Shown: positions 1-7,442 of the stretch, one piece after another
Position numbering within the stretch: the stretch's first letter is position 1
How the letters are laid out: the number at the start of each line of letters is the position of its first letter
Origin: DASRHT01 sp035293765
GTDB lineage: Bacteria > Chloroflexota > Ktedonobacteria > Ktedonobacterales > Ktedonobacteraceae
Assembly: GCA_035293765.1 (NCBI GenBank)
Contig: DATGMF010000079.1
Coordinates: forward strand, 186,001-250,000
Reading direction: 5' to 3'
DNA length: 64,000 nucleotides
The notes under the pieces: model-generated
What the model saw: only the letters and a program-made list of their open reading frames with translations
What the model was told of the DNA's origin: nothing
Databases searched by the model: none
Position numbers and translations under genes: made by a program

Positions 1-107
1 ACATTGGCTGACACAAAAACAGGTCATAAATACTCTGACAATTTTCGTTCATATTGCCCCTGTAAACAGCAGGCAATTGATCATTAGCAAAATATCTCGC
101 TTATTTT

Positions 108-2813
108 ATGTCAAATAGAGATCAAACAGGGCTCGCGATGTATGTTGAGCGAGCCCGTAAAGTGTTACAACACGAGCAGCGATTACATCATCAGGATCAG
201 GCCATCAAACCCGGCGGCCTGGAGGCTTTTGTAACGCGTTGGGCCGAAGAGATCTGCGCCATCTGCCAGAGCGCGGGGATGGATGTCAGGCCCATTTATC
301 ATTTTGTCGAATACCTTGAAGGCTATCGCAAGCAAAATCCTATCGAGCGGGCAGCAAATATACGAGCGGCGCTCGCTATTCTCAATGATCTGGCTGGGCA
401 AGAGGGCAGCGCCAGGACCACGCCACCGGAGTCAGCGCCGGCCAGCTTTCAGAGCAAGAAAGTCACAAGCCAGGTAGCAGCATCCACTAAGTCGACGTCT
501 TCGCCGGCTTCCCCCCCACCATCAACTAAGCTGGCGTCGGCAGCGACCCCGGCCAGCAAGACGGCATCCTCCAACGGAATGTCCCGCACAGAACAGCACG
601 CCTCAGAGCCAGCATCCAACCGGATTCACCTGGAGGCTGGCATGTCTCAGGGGCATACGGCATTGACGCTATTGAGCGCCGATATTACCGCTATACCAGG
701 AGTGGGGACGAGCGTGGGGGCGAAATTGCATCGCCTGGGGATACGTACCGTGCGCGACCTGCTCTTCTACTTCCCGCGCGACCACCGCGACTATAGCCAG
801 CTCACAAAGATCGAGAATATTCCCTTTAACGAAGTAACGACAACAATGGGGCTGATCTGGGAGGTGACGACAAAGCATATCAGTGGAGGACGAACGCGCA
901 CTATCGCGACCATCTCAGATGCAACCGGCAAACTCTACGCCTCCTGGTTTAATCAGCCATACCTGCAAAAGCAGCTCAAAAAGGACTCGCAACTGGTCGT
1001 TACGGGCGTTAAGCAGCGCTTTGGCAATAAGGTCGAGTTCGCCGTACGCAGCCACGAACTCGCCGAGCAGGGCGACCTTCTCAACACCGGACGCCTGGTG
1101 CCAATCTACCCCTTGACCGAAGGGTTGCACGAAAAAGCCCTGCGCCGCTTTACCAAGTGGGCCGTTGACCGTTACGCGGCAATGGTTCCCGAACACCTTC
1201 CCCGCTCAGTGATAGCGGAGGGCAATCTTCTGCCTCTGCCGGAAGCTATCAAGCAAATTCACTATCCCGAAAGCGAAGAGATGCGGCTCGCCGCCCGCCG
1301 CCGCCTCGCCTTTGACGAGCTATTCTTGATCCAGCTCGGTATGCAGGAACGCCGGACACGCTGGCAACGGGAAGCGCCGCAGGGCAACACTTTCCATATT
1401 GATTACAGTAAAATCTTCATCGATGCGCCTCAACCACAAAGCGAGGTAGAGTTAACCGAGCAGTCAGCAAGCCTGGATAGCTCAACGCTCTGGTCGGTCA
1501 TAGCCACGGACAAGCCATTCGAAGCAACCCTGCCTTTTGCTTTCACCGCTGCTCAACGGCGCGTCATCAAGGAAATTTTTGCCGATCTGGGCAAGAATAG
1601 CCCCATGTGTCGCCTGCTACAGGGCGATGTGGGAGCCGGTAAGACGGCGGTAGCCGCCGCTGCTCTGCTAATGACGGCCTTCAATGGTTATCAGGGGGCG
1701 ATCATGGCTCCCACTGAACTGCTGGCCGAGCAGCACGCCCACAGCATCAGCGCCATGCTGGCCCCCTTTGGCATTCAAACGGTTTTGCTCACGGGCAGCC
1801 TGCGCCAGCGTGAACGCACAATGGGCCGCAACGCTTTAGAGAATGGGCAGGCGGCGGTAGCCATCGGGACGCATGCCCTCATCCAGGAAGACGTGAGCTT
1901 CCGTAAACTGGGGCTGGTGGTCGTCGATGAGCAGCACCGCTTTGGCGTGGAGCAGCGCGACGCTCTGCGTCAGAAGGGCTATCATCCGCATATGCTGGTG
2001 ATGACCGCGACCCCCATCCCAAGAACTCTGGCATTGACACTCTACGGCGACCTGGACGTGTCGGTTATCGATCAACTCCCCCCAGGACGGCAGCAGATTA
2101 TTACCCGCTGGCGCACGGGCGCACGTCGCAACGAAGCCAATACGCTTATAGCCCAGCAGGTCGCAGAAGGGCGCCAGGCTTTTATTATCTGCCCGCTCGT
2201 CGAAGAATCGGAGCTGCTGACGGTCAAAGCGGCCACCACCGAATACGAACGTTTGCAGCGTGAAGTCTTCCCACACTTGCGCCTGGGATTGCTGCATGGC
2301 GCGATGAAGCCGGCTGAAAAAGACCTCACGATGCGCCGCTTCCGCGACCACGAGCTTGATATTCTCGTCGCAACTTCCGTGATTGAGGTGGGCATCGATG
2401 TGCCAAACGCCACCGTCATCGTGATTGAGGATGCCGACCGCTTCGGCCTCTCACAGCTTCACCAGTTCAGAGGACGCGTTGGGCGCGGCAGCCACCAATC
2501 CTATTGCTATGTCCTCAGCGCAGATGCCAGCCTGCAAGCTCAGGAACGCCTGGGCGTCTTCCAGGAAACGTTCGACGGCTTCCGCCTCGCAGAGGCTGAT
2601 TTGCGCCTGCGCGGCCCGGGCGATTTTATTGGAGTTCGCCAGAGCGGGATGCCAGAATTACGCATTGCCGATCTCAACGATGTGGCTCTCATTGAGCATA
2701 CACGCACTATCGCCGGAAAATTATGGGACCACGACCCATATTTACGCAAACCGGAACACGCTCCCTTGCGCGAAAAGATGCTTCTCTTCTGGCAGAATTT
2801 CATGGCTCACTGA
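108..2813 (+). CDS. recG: ATP-dependent DNA helicase RecG
   Basis: RecG remodels stalled replication forks and branch-migrates Holliday junctions in the cytoplasm. The core runs from about residue 190: a wedge/OB region opening with a helix-hairpin-helix-like IPGVG motif, then a superfamily 2 helicase with Walker A GDVGAGKT (about 506-513), DEQH box (about 607), motif III TATPIPRTL, and motifs V and VI (SVIEVGIDVPNA, QFRGRVGRG). All catalytic motifs look intact. At 901 residues it is longer than the usual RecG (about 690) because of an N-terminal domain (1-100) and a Ser/Ala/Pro/Thr-rich linker (101-170). Such extensions occur in other Chloroflexota and cyanobacteria. ATG is taken as the start; no strong ribosome binding site is visible. 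It stands alone, with a hairpin just downstream. Confidence 0.96.
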   Translation: MSNRDQTGLAMYVERARKVLQHEQRLHHQDQAIKPGGLEAFVTRWAEEICAICQSAGMDVRPIYHFVEYLEGYRKQNPIERAANIRAALAILNDLAGQEGSARTTPPESAPASFQSKKVTSQVAASTKSTSSPASPPPSTKLASAATPASKTASSNGMSRTEQHASEPASNRIHLEAGMSQGHTALTLLSADITAIPGVGTSVGAKLHRLGIRTVRDLLFYFPRDHRDYSQLTKIENIPFNEVTTTMGLIWEVTTKHISGGRTRTIATISDATGKLYASWFNQPYLQKQLKKDSQLVVTGVKQRFGNKVEFAVRSHELAEQGDLLNTGRLVPIYPLTEGLHEKALRRFTKWAVDRYAAMVPEHLPRSVIAEGNLLPLPEAIKQIHYPESEEMRLAARRRLAFDELFLIQLGMQERRTRWQREAPQGNTFHIDYSKIFIDAPQPQSEVELTEQSASLDSSTLWSVIATDKPFEATLPFAFTAAQRRVIKEIFADLGKNSPMCRLLQGDVGAGKTAVAAAALLMTAFNGYQGAIMAPTELLAEQHAHSISAMLAPFGIQTVLLTGSLRQRERTMGRNALENGQAAVAIGTHALIQEDVSFRKLGLVVVDEQHRFGVEQRDALRQKGYHPHMLVMTATPIPRTLALTLYGDLDVSVIDQLPPGRQQIITRWRTGARRNEANTLIAQQVAEGRQAFIICPLVEESELLTVKAATTEYERLQREVFPHLRLGLLHGAMKPAEKDLTMRRFRDHELDILVATSVIEVGIDVPNATVIVIEDADRFGLSQLHQFRGRVGRGSHQSYCYVLSADASLQAQERLGVFQETFDGFRLAEADLRLRGPGDFIGVRQSGMPELRIADLNDVALIEHTRTIAGKLWDHDPYLRKPEHAPLREKMLLFWQNFMAH

Positions 2814-2819
2814 CGGTTT

Positions 2820-2841
2820 CCTCTTTCATCATCGAAAGAGG
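2820..2841 (+). terminator. hairpin after recG
   Basis: An 8-bp perfect stem (CCTCTTTC / GAAAGAGG) with a 6-nt loop starts 7 nt after the recG stop. The downstream T-tract is weak (CTATTTATC). It probably ends the recG message together with the next hairpin. Confidence 0.5.
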
Positions 2842-2870
2842 CTATTTATCAGCCGATGACAGCACAAAAA

Positions 2871-2905
2871 AAGCGTTCTATCCAGCAAAAAATCATAGAA
2901 CGCTT
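2871..2905. terminator. bidirectional terminator between recG and the small minus-strand gene
   Basis: An 11-bp perfect stem (AAGCGTTCTAT and its complement) with a 13-nt loop. On the minus strand it follows the stop of the 2908-3159 gene directly and leads into a run of T (complement of CACAAAAAA). It can therefore serve the two convergent genes. Confidence 0.8.
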
Positions 2906-2907
2906 CT

Positions 2908-3159
2908 TTAATGCTGATCATTTTTAGTGGGAGGATTTGTAGCCGTTATGTAAAGCTCACAGACGAAGGTCGCTGCATCCTCAGGGCCAAGATGCTCTGC
3001 TAGCAGGTCCTGGTGCCCGCCAATCCGCTCCATACGCGCACGAATAAACTCATGACGGGCGGCGCCCACCGCAAAGCTCTTAAATCCACGGTGCATCGCT
3101 TCTATCTCCGCCGTTATTTGCTCGCGCAACTTCGCGACCTCACTACCACGTTCATCCAT
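2908..3159 (-). CDS. small hypothetical protein (83 aa)
   Basis: I do not recognise this family. The protein is charged and mostly helical by appearance (MDERGSEVAKLREQITAEIEAM...), with no signal peptide, membrane segment or cysteine pair. It is called a real gene because AAAGGAGC precedes the ATG at good spacing and an intrinsic terminator follows the stop directly. It is a single-gene unit convergent with recG. The N-terminal 30 residues could form a short amphipathic helix or coiled coil. Function unknown. Confidence 0.72.
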   Translation of the reverse strand: MDERGSEVAKLREQITAEIEAMHRGFKSFAVGAARHEFIRARMERIGGHQDLLAEHLGPEDAATFVCELYITATNPPTKNDQH

Positions 3160-3378
3160 AATTTGCTCCTTTCAAACAAGACAACAAGCCTGAATCATTT
3201 ATAACTAACGCAGATGCTTTTTGAAACATCGTGTATACATATAAGTCTCACATTTGTACAGATAAATGTATCGTCCACACATCCCTGTAAAATCGATATT
3301 TTTTACCGTCTTATCACGTTTTCTGTTTATTAATTACAAAACCGTTTGCCGTCTAACCCCCTGCACACCGCTCCCCCT

Positions 3379-3425
3379 CGTAGGGACCCGCTTCAGCGCG
3401 TCCGCTTTAGCGCCCGTCCCCCTTC
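3379..3425 (+). repeat. dispersed intergenic repeat, GTAGGGACCCG family
   Basis: This copy contains CGTAGGGACCCG, then CGCGTCCGCTTTAGCGCCCG. The same unit recurs at 14191-14309, 15391-15421 (inverted) and 39711-39885, always between genes. It lies in the 3160-3507 spacer upstream of padR; the rest of that spacer is AT-rich with no gene visible. Confidence 0.8.
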
Positions 3426-3433
3426 GCCGAGTC

Positions 3434-3478
3434 TTGACATAGCCTGATAAAATAATAATAAGTCAAATTTGACTTATT
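3434..3478 (+). promoter_or_regulatory. padR promoter with a 22-bp palindromic operator
   Basis: A -35 TTGACA (3434-3439) and a -10-like TAATAA (3456-3461) are 16 bp apart. A perfect 22-bp palindrome, AATAAGTCAAA followed by its reverse complement (3457-3478), covers the -10 region. The core GTCAAATTTGAC recurs in front of the adjacent transporter. That position and duplication fit autoregulation by the PadR protein encoded next door (inference). Confidence 0.8.
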
Positions 3479-3507
3479 ACGTTACAAGAAGGAGACGAGC
3501 AAGGGCT

Positions 3508-4077
3508 ATGTATAAACATATCATGCTGCTCGGTCTGCTGCTGGAAAAACCGATGTACGGGCAACAGATCCGCGAGGTGATTGAGAACCATCACGATCTG
3601 TTCGCGGAAACCATCAAAAAGCCGACGATCTATTACCAGCTTGAACGGCTGGCTGCCGATGGCTATCTGGAGATACGGCGCGAGCAGGTGGAAGCGCCTG
3701 GCCCCGGAGCGGCTCACGAAGACCTGGCGCTGCGTGAGCGCGACGTTTACTATATTACCGAAGCCGGGCGCCATTACTTCTACACGCTTTTACGCGCTAT
3801 GCTGAGTCAATATACGCCCGGTTTAAGCGATTTAGACGCCTGCCTTTACTTCCTCCATCGTCTGAGCAGAAACGAAGCTACTGCTCTCCTGAAGGAACGC
3901 CAGGACCTGGTCAAAAACTATCGCGCGGTCGTCTTGCAACAAACGGAGAGTCATAGCATCGTTGATGAGGCACATATGCTCGTCAATGATCATAAACTTA
4001 CCCTGATCAACGCAGAAATCGCATGGTTAGAACGCACAATTAACCACCTCGATACATCACCTGCACAACGGACATAA
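3508..4077 (+). CDS. PadR family transcriptional regulator
   Basis: A PadR-type winged-helix repressor of 189 residues. The N-terminal winged helix begins MYKHIMLLGLLLEKPMYGQQ and continues with the typical TIYYQLERLAADGYLEIR recognition helix and wing. The C-terminal half (about 95-189) is helical, like the Vir-like dimerisation domain. A longer reading frame opens at 3469, but it starts inside the palindromic operator. ATG 3508 has AAGGAG upstream and fits the family's N-terminus, so it is chosen. The MFS gene follows in the same direction with its own operator. PadR proteins usually lift repression of a neighbouring efflux gene when they bind a phenolic or drug ligand; the ligand here is unknown. 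Confidence 0.92.
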   Translation: MYKHIMLLGLLLEKPMYGQQIREVIENHHDLFAETIKKPTIYYQLERLAADGYLEIRREQVEAPGPGAAHEDLALRERDVYYITEAGRHYFYTLLRAMLSQYTPGLSDLDACLYFLHRLSRNEATALLKERQDLVKNYRAVVLQQTESHSIVDEAHMLVNDHKLTLINAEIAWLERTINHLDTSPAQRT

Positions 4078-4124
4078 ACTCCCTTGTGCAAACAAAAGAC
4101 GTCTCGCTATTTTTTTGCGTTCAG

Positions 4125-4136
4125 GTCAAATTTGAC
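4125..4136 (+). promoter_or_regulatory. second PadR operator, upstream of the MFS gene
   Basis: The 12-bp palindrome GTCAAATTTGAC is followed by TTAA, matching the core and right arm of the operator upstream of padR. It lies about 30 bp before the MFS start codon. Two sites imply that regulator and pump are controlled together (inference). Confidence 0.75.
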
Positions 4137-4165
4137 TTAACTCGCATTTAGGGGGCATACCGTTT

Positions 4166-5428
4166 ATGAATAAAAAGAGCAACGCGCCATTATTTTTGAT
4201 GGCCCTGACTATTCTGATCGATTTCACCGGCTTTGGTCTCATCCTCCCGTTACTGCCATTCTGGGCGCAACGCCTGGGTGCTAACGCGGTGGGGATTGGA
4301 CTGCTTCTCACTGTGTATGCGCTGGCCCAGTTCATTTTTACGCCACTGCTGGGAAGACTCTCAGATCGGTACGGGCGCAAGCCTGTCATCTTCACGTCGC
4401 TGCTGATTGAGGGGGCTTCGCTGGCATTCTCCGCCATCGCGTGGTCCTTCCCCATCCTTTTGCTTGCCCGCTTCATTGGCGGATTGGGAGCTGCGAATAT
4501 TGGATCGGCTCAGGCGGTTGTCTCCGATGTGACCGCACCCCAGGAGCGGGCCAGAGGCATGGGGCTGATCGGGGCATCGATTGGCTTAGGATTTGTGATC
4601 GGGCCGGCGCTGGGCGGGGTGCTGGTGCCGCTGGGTCCTGCTCTCCCCTTCTGGGCGGCAACCGCCGTAGCACTGCTCAACGCGCTCCTGGTTCTCTTCT
4701 TCTTGCCAGAAACGCTCAATCGTGAGGCGAGGAAGACGCAAGCAGCACCCAACAGGAGAGGATTGCTGGCCGGTATAACCGGTGTGTGGCGTTATCCTGT
4801 CGTCACACGCCTGATCGCGATTAACTTGATCTTTACTATTGCCTTTACCGCAATGGAGGCGATCTTCCCTCTGTTCACTCAGCATACATTCGGCTGGGGA
4901 GCCGCGCAAAACGGCTACGTTTTCACCTATGTCGGCTTTATCATCGTGATCATGCAGGGCGGCCTGGTTGGGCAACTGGTAAAACGCTGGCAAGAGCAAG
5001 CAATCATGCTTGCCGGCCTGGTAATGCTGGCAGCCGGACTCATCTTGCTTGCATTTAGCGCGCAACTGGCAACGCTTTTAACCGCGCTGGGCATTTTGAG
5101 CGTGGGTGATGGTGCGGTCACGCCGTTAGTATCCACGCTGCTTTCGTTCGCCAGCCCGGCAGAGGCTCAGGGCGAAACGCTCGGGCTCGCGCAGGGCGTA
5201 GCTGGTCTTGGAAGGATCGTCGGACCCGTCGCGGCGGGCAGCGCCTATGCCTTTGGCGGACTCGCCACGCCTTTTATCGCCGGAGGTATCCTGGTTTTGC
5301 TGGCAGCAATGCTGGCTGTTCCAGCAATGGCGCTCAACCACCATCCGGTCGGGCCTGAAAAGGAGATGGAAAAGCAGGAAAATGCTGCAACGGTTGCAGC
5401 ACCCTTTACCACCGGACCGCGTTTATAA
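4166..5428 (+). CDS. MFS transporter, TetA-like drug:H+ antiporter (12 TM)
   Basis: An inner-membrane major facilitator of 420 residues in the DHA1 drug-efflux style. Motif A (GRLSDRYGRKP, about 63-73) follows TM2, and motif C-like glycines occur in TM5 (GLIGASIGLGFVIGPALGG). The beginning TILIDFTGFGLILPLLPF is typical of TetA-like exporters. A short charged tail (about 395-420) is cytoplasmic. AGGGGG lies upstream of the ATG. With a PadR gene immediately upstream and a shared operator, this is most likely the regulated efflux pump of the pair; the substrate cannot be read from sequence. Confidence 0.9.
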   Translation: MNKKSNAPLFLMALTILIDFTGFGLILPLLPFWAQRLGANAVGIGLLLTVYALAQFIFTPLLGRLSDRYGRKPVIFTSLLIEGASLAFSAIAWSFPILLLARFIGGLGAANIGSAQAVVSDVTAPQERARGMGLIGASIGLGFVIGPALGGVLVPLGPALPFWAATAVALLNALLVLFFLPETLNREARKTQAAPNRRGLLAGITGVWRYPVVTRLIAINLIFTIAFTAMEAIFPLFTQHTFGWGAAQNGYVFTYVGFIIVIMQGGLVGQLVKRWQEQAIMLAGLVMLAAGLILLAFSAQLATLLTALGILSVGDGAVTPLVSTLLSFASPAEAQGETLGLAQGVAGLGRIVGPVAAGSAYAFGGLATPFIAGGILVLLAAMLAVPAMALNHHPVGPEKEMEKQENAATVAAPFTTGPRL

Positions 5429-5496
5429 CACGGCCTGGTATGGTAAAATACGAAAAGTGTATTATTTCAGCAACAGTTTTAAGGAGAACACACGAC

Positions 5497-5877
5497 ATGC
5501 TAGTACGTATCACCGTCAATGTATTGCGTATCGCCGCACTGATTGCGTTGATTCTGGGCCTCATTTTCTGGACCAGTCCTACCAGGGGAGTCCTGGTTCC
5601 CATACATATGCTCCTGGGCATCATCGTTACACTGACCCTCTTGATTCTGGGTGGCGTGATGGTCACCGTGAAAAATGGCCTGGGGCTGGGCATAGGCGCT
5701 ATCGTTCTGGGCTTGCTTGTCGTCATCGTCGGCCTGACCCAGACCCAACTCATCCCTGGCTCATTACACTGGATCATCCAGGTCATCCACCTGCTGATCG
5801 GCCTGACCGCCATCGGCATGGGCGAGATGGTCGCCGGGCGCTACCGCCGCACAATGGCCGCTGCGAAAATCGCATAA
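5497..5877 (+). CDS. small four-helix membrane protein, hypothetical
   Basis: A 126-residue protein with four hydrophobic helices (about 8-28, 33-55, 59-78, 90-110) and short charged ends. A longer frame opens at 5440, but AAGGAG sits directly before ATG 5497, which is chosen. The hydrophobic pattern gives no clear family call. It lies 68 bp after the MFS stop and could be co-transcribed with it. A strong hairpin follows. Function unknown. Confidence 0.7.
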   Translation: MLVRITVNVLRIAALIALILGLIFWTSPTRGVLVPIHMLLGIIVTLTLLILGGVMVTVKNGLGLGIGAIVLGLLVVIVGLTQTQLIPGSLHWIIQVIHLLIGLTAIGMGEMVAGRYRRTMAAAKIA

Positions 5878-5916
5878 TAGAGCTTGCCATACCCCGGCTT
5901 CCTGATAATAGCAAAA

Positions 5917-5949
5917 AGGTTCTTTCACGCTGAACGTGTGAAAGAACCT
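5917..5949. terminator. intrinsic terminator (bidirectional)
   Basis: A 12-bp perfect stem (AGGTTCTTTCAC / GTGAAAGAACCT) with a 9-nt loop, followed by CTTTA on the plus strand and TTTTTGC on the minus strand. It separates the padR-MFS unit from the convergent HNH gene. Confidence 0.85.
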
Positions 5950-6008
5950 CTTTAATGCTCCTGGAATTGTCATATCAAACAAAAAAAACGTTTCTGAACT
6001 TCTGCTAT

Positions 6009-6452
6009 TCAACTTTGTTCAAAGTGCCACCAGTTCCCCCGCTCGCTCGTCTTAATGCGATGATAGTTGGCGCAACGCACTTCGCATTTTGCTATTTCGG
6101 CCTCTATCTTCTTCCAAGAAGTAGCCCTCTTGAGCAACCTGGCTATATTTGCAGTCTTGCTTCCGCGAACATGATCGAATTCAAGAACGCGGATATCAGT
6201 TTGACCACAATCAATACAGGGATGGCTAGATAGATATACATATAATTTTTGCTTATTTTCAGCGTTGACTAGAGCGTTGCGCGTAAGCGCACAATCAAGG
6301 TAGATTTGCTTGTTATTTTGGTAATGGCGGCTATTTGCTTCGGCCTGACAAAACTTACACCATCGCTGGCGCGTTCCTTTGGCCTTATTTTTCCAAGCAA
6401 AATCTCTTTCAATGTCACGCTCTTGTTCGCAACCAGAACAAATTTTTTTCAT
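6009..6452 (-). CDS. HNH-type endonuclease-like zinc protein (key Cys replaced)
   Basis: A 147-residue protein with an N-terminal zinc ribbon (C5-x2-C8, C32-x2-C35) and a C-terminal HNH-like half with C79-x2-C82 and EFDHVRGSK (D93, H94). It ends KCEVRCANYHRIKT (C123, C127, Y130, H131). Phage-type HNH nucleases normally read CxxCH at the end, and the truncated homologue at 8827-8979 does read ANCHRI. The Tyr at 130 therefore replaces an expected zinc ligand and activity is doubtful. There is no ribosome binding site: the start codon abuts the hairpin of the adjacent insertion element, so the native promoter may have been cut off. Confidence 0.78.
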   Translation of the reverse strand: MKKICSGCEQERDIERDFAWKNKAKGTRQRWCKFCQAEANSRHYQNNKQIYLDCALTRNALVNAENKQKLYVYLSSHPCIDCGQTDIRVLEFDHVRGSKTANIARLLKRATSWKKIEAEIAKCEVRCANYHRIKTSERGNWWHFEQS

Positions 6453-6456
6453 GAAA

Positions 6457-6501
6457 GGGCAGCCGGATACCCCTCCGCTTCATCGAGGGGTAAGGCTGCC
6501 C
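6457..6501 (+). repeat. nested hairpin, left end of the IS200-like element
   Basis: An outer stem GGGCAGCC/GGCTGCCC (6457-6464, 6494-6501) encloses an inner stem ACCCCTC/GAGGGGT (6469-6475, 6485-6491). Position and form fit the subterminal hairpin that HUH transposases recognise. It lies 4 nt from the start codon of the divergent HNH gene. Confidence 0.7.
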
Positions 6502-6547
6502 CTCAAGGGGATACAGAAAATTTGGAACATTTGTTATAATATGGTGC

Positions 6548-6931
6548 ATGGATGCACAGCACACCAAACACGTCACCTACAAGTTAGCCTATCACTTTGT
6601 CTGGTGTCCCAAATACCGCAAAAAGATTCTGGTTGGGAAACTGGCGACGTTTCTTGAACAGGAAATCCGTTGCATCTGCACGGAACAAGGCTGGACCATC
6701 GGAGCAGTGAACATCCAGCCTGACCATGTACATCTTTTCCTTTCGGCACCTCCATCAGTTTCTCCTTCACAGATTGCTCACCCGCTCAAGGGCACCACCG
6801 CCCGCAAAGTGTTTCAACGCTTCCCTCTCGTCAAGAAGCACTTATGGGGCGGTGCCTTCTGGTCTCGTTCGTACTATGTAGGCAGCGTTGGAGATATGAG
6901 CGTGGATACCGTGTTAAAATATATCGAATGA
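6548..6931 (+). CDS. tnpA: IS200/IS605 family Y1 transposase TnpA (short C-terminus)
   Basis: A single-strand DNA transposase of 127 residues that cuts and joins element ends through a tyrosine. The HUH motif is clear (H60-V-H62 in PDHVHLF), as is the family segment SYYVGSVGDMS. The expected catalytic tyrosine is Y125 in KYIE. The reading frame stops right after YIE. Most relatives continue with an Asn-Gln pair or more, and the Gln four residues after the Tyr helps bind metal. The lost tail suggests a nonsense or frameshift change and possible inactivity. A -10-like TATAAT lies just upstream of the ATG. Confidence 0.9.
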   Translation: MDAQHTKHVTYKLAYHFVWCPKYRKKILVGKLATFLEQEIRCICTEQGWTIGAVNIQPDHVHLFLSAPPSVSPSQIAHPLKGTTARKVFQRFPLVKKHLWGGAFWSRSYYVGSVGDMSVDTVLKYIE

Positions 6932-7067
6932 GGACAAGAATAGCAGGCAGAGATCGATCTTTACTCTTGCGAGGAAGATCGTCGTTTTTGTTTCTGTTGC
7001 TCTATGTAGTCCAGAATATCTTGACGGGGAGCTACGGCTCAGGAAGTCGGCAAGGAGAGCTTGTCAC

Positions 7068-7376
7068 ATGGCAGAGCAGAACACCCTAGAAGTAGGGAAT
7101 GCATCGATTCATCTCGTAGGCACCGATGATCCTTTTAGCGATGGACATACGACAGGCTATCTGGAATTTTACGATGAGCGGCACCGACCCCTTTTCCCCT
7201 GGACCGACCAGGTGATCGCAGATCCCCTCATGGCAATCGTACAAGAGCCTGCCATGCCTTCTCTTTGGAAAGCGGGACGCATCACCGGATGGATAGACGC
7301 TCTTCTGGAAAATTCCCCGCAAACCTTTAGAAGTTATTTAGCAGCAGAACGAATGACCGTTTTGCAAGAGGTGTAA
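7068..7376 (+). CDS. hypothetical protein (102 aa) between the tnpA and tnpB elements
   Basis: I do not recognise this protein. It is acidic and soluble, with no signal peptide or membrane helix, and contains many aromatic and proline residues (YLEFYDERHRPLFPW; LWKAGRITGWIDALLE). AAGGAG lies 9 nt before the ATG, a better translation signal than either transposon gene has. It sits 137 bp after tnpA and 20 bp before the hairpin opening the tnpB element. It may be a host gene trapped between two insertions or a passenger gene. It may also be truncated at its 3' end by the tnpB element. Confidence 0.6.
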   Translation: MAEQNTLEVGNASIHLVGTDDPFSDGHTTGYLEFYDERHRPLFPWTDQVIADPLMAIVQEPAMPSLWKAGRITGWIDALLENSPQTFRSYLAAERMTVLQEV

Positions 7377-7396
7377 AAGAAGAGATTTAGAGGCAT

Positions 7397-7424
7397 GGGG
7401 AAACGGGCATGTGCCCGTTTCCCC
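7397..7424 (+). repeat. left-end hairpin of the tnpB element
   Basis: GGGGAAACGGGCA, a 2-nt gap, then its exact complement TGCCCGTTTCCCC. It lies 18 bp before the chosen tnpB start. It could also act as a terminator for the 7068-7376 gene, but no T-run follows. Confidence 0.65.
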
Positions 7425-7442
7425 TGGACGAAAGCAAGCAAC

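Larger units (their letters stand above)
6457..6981 (+). mobile_element. IS200-like (tnpA-only) insertion element, boundaries approximate
   Basis: Left subterminal hairpin at 6457-6501, a Y1 HUH transposase gene at 6548-6931, then an inverted repeat CGATCTT/AAGATCG (6955-6981) followed by a T-rich run that may be the right-end hairpin or a terminator. IS200/IS605 elements have no terminal inverted repeats or target duplications, so exact ends cannot be set from this sequence. The alternative is that this is the left half of one large IS605-type unit ending at about 8805. Confidence 0.6.
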
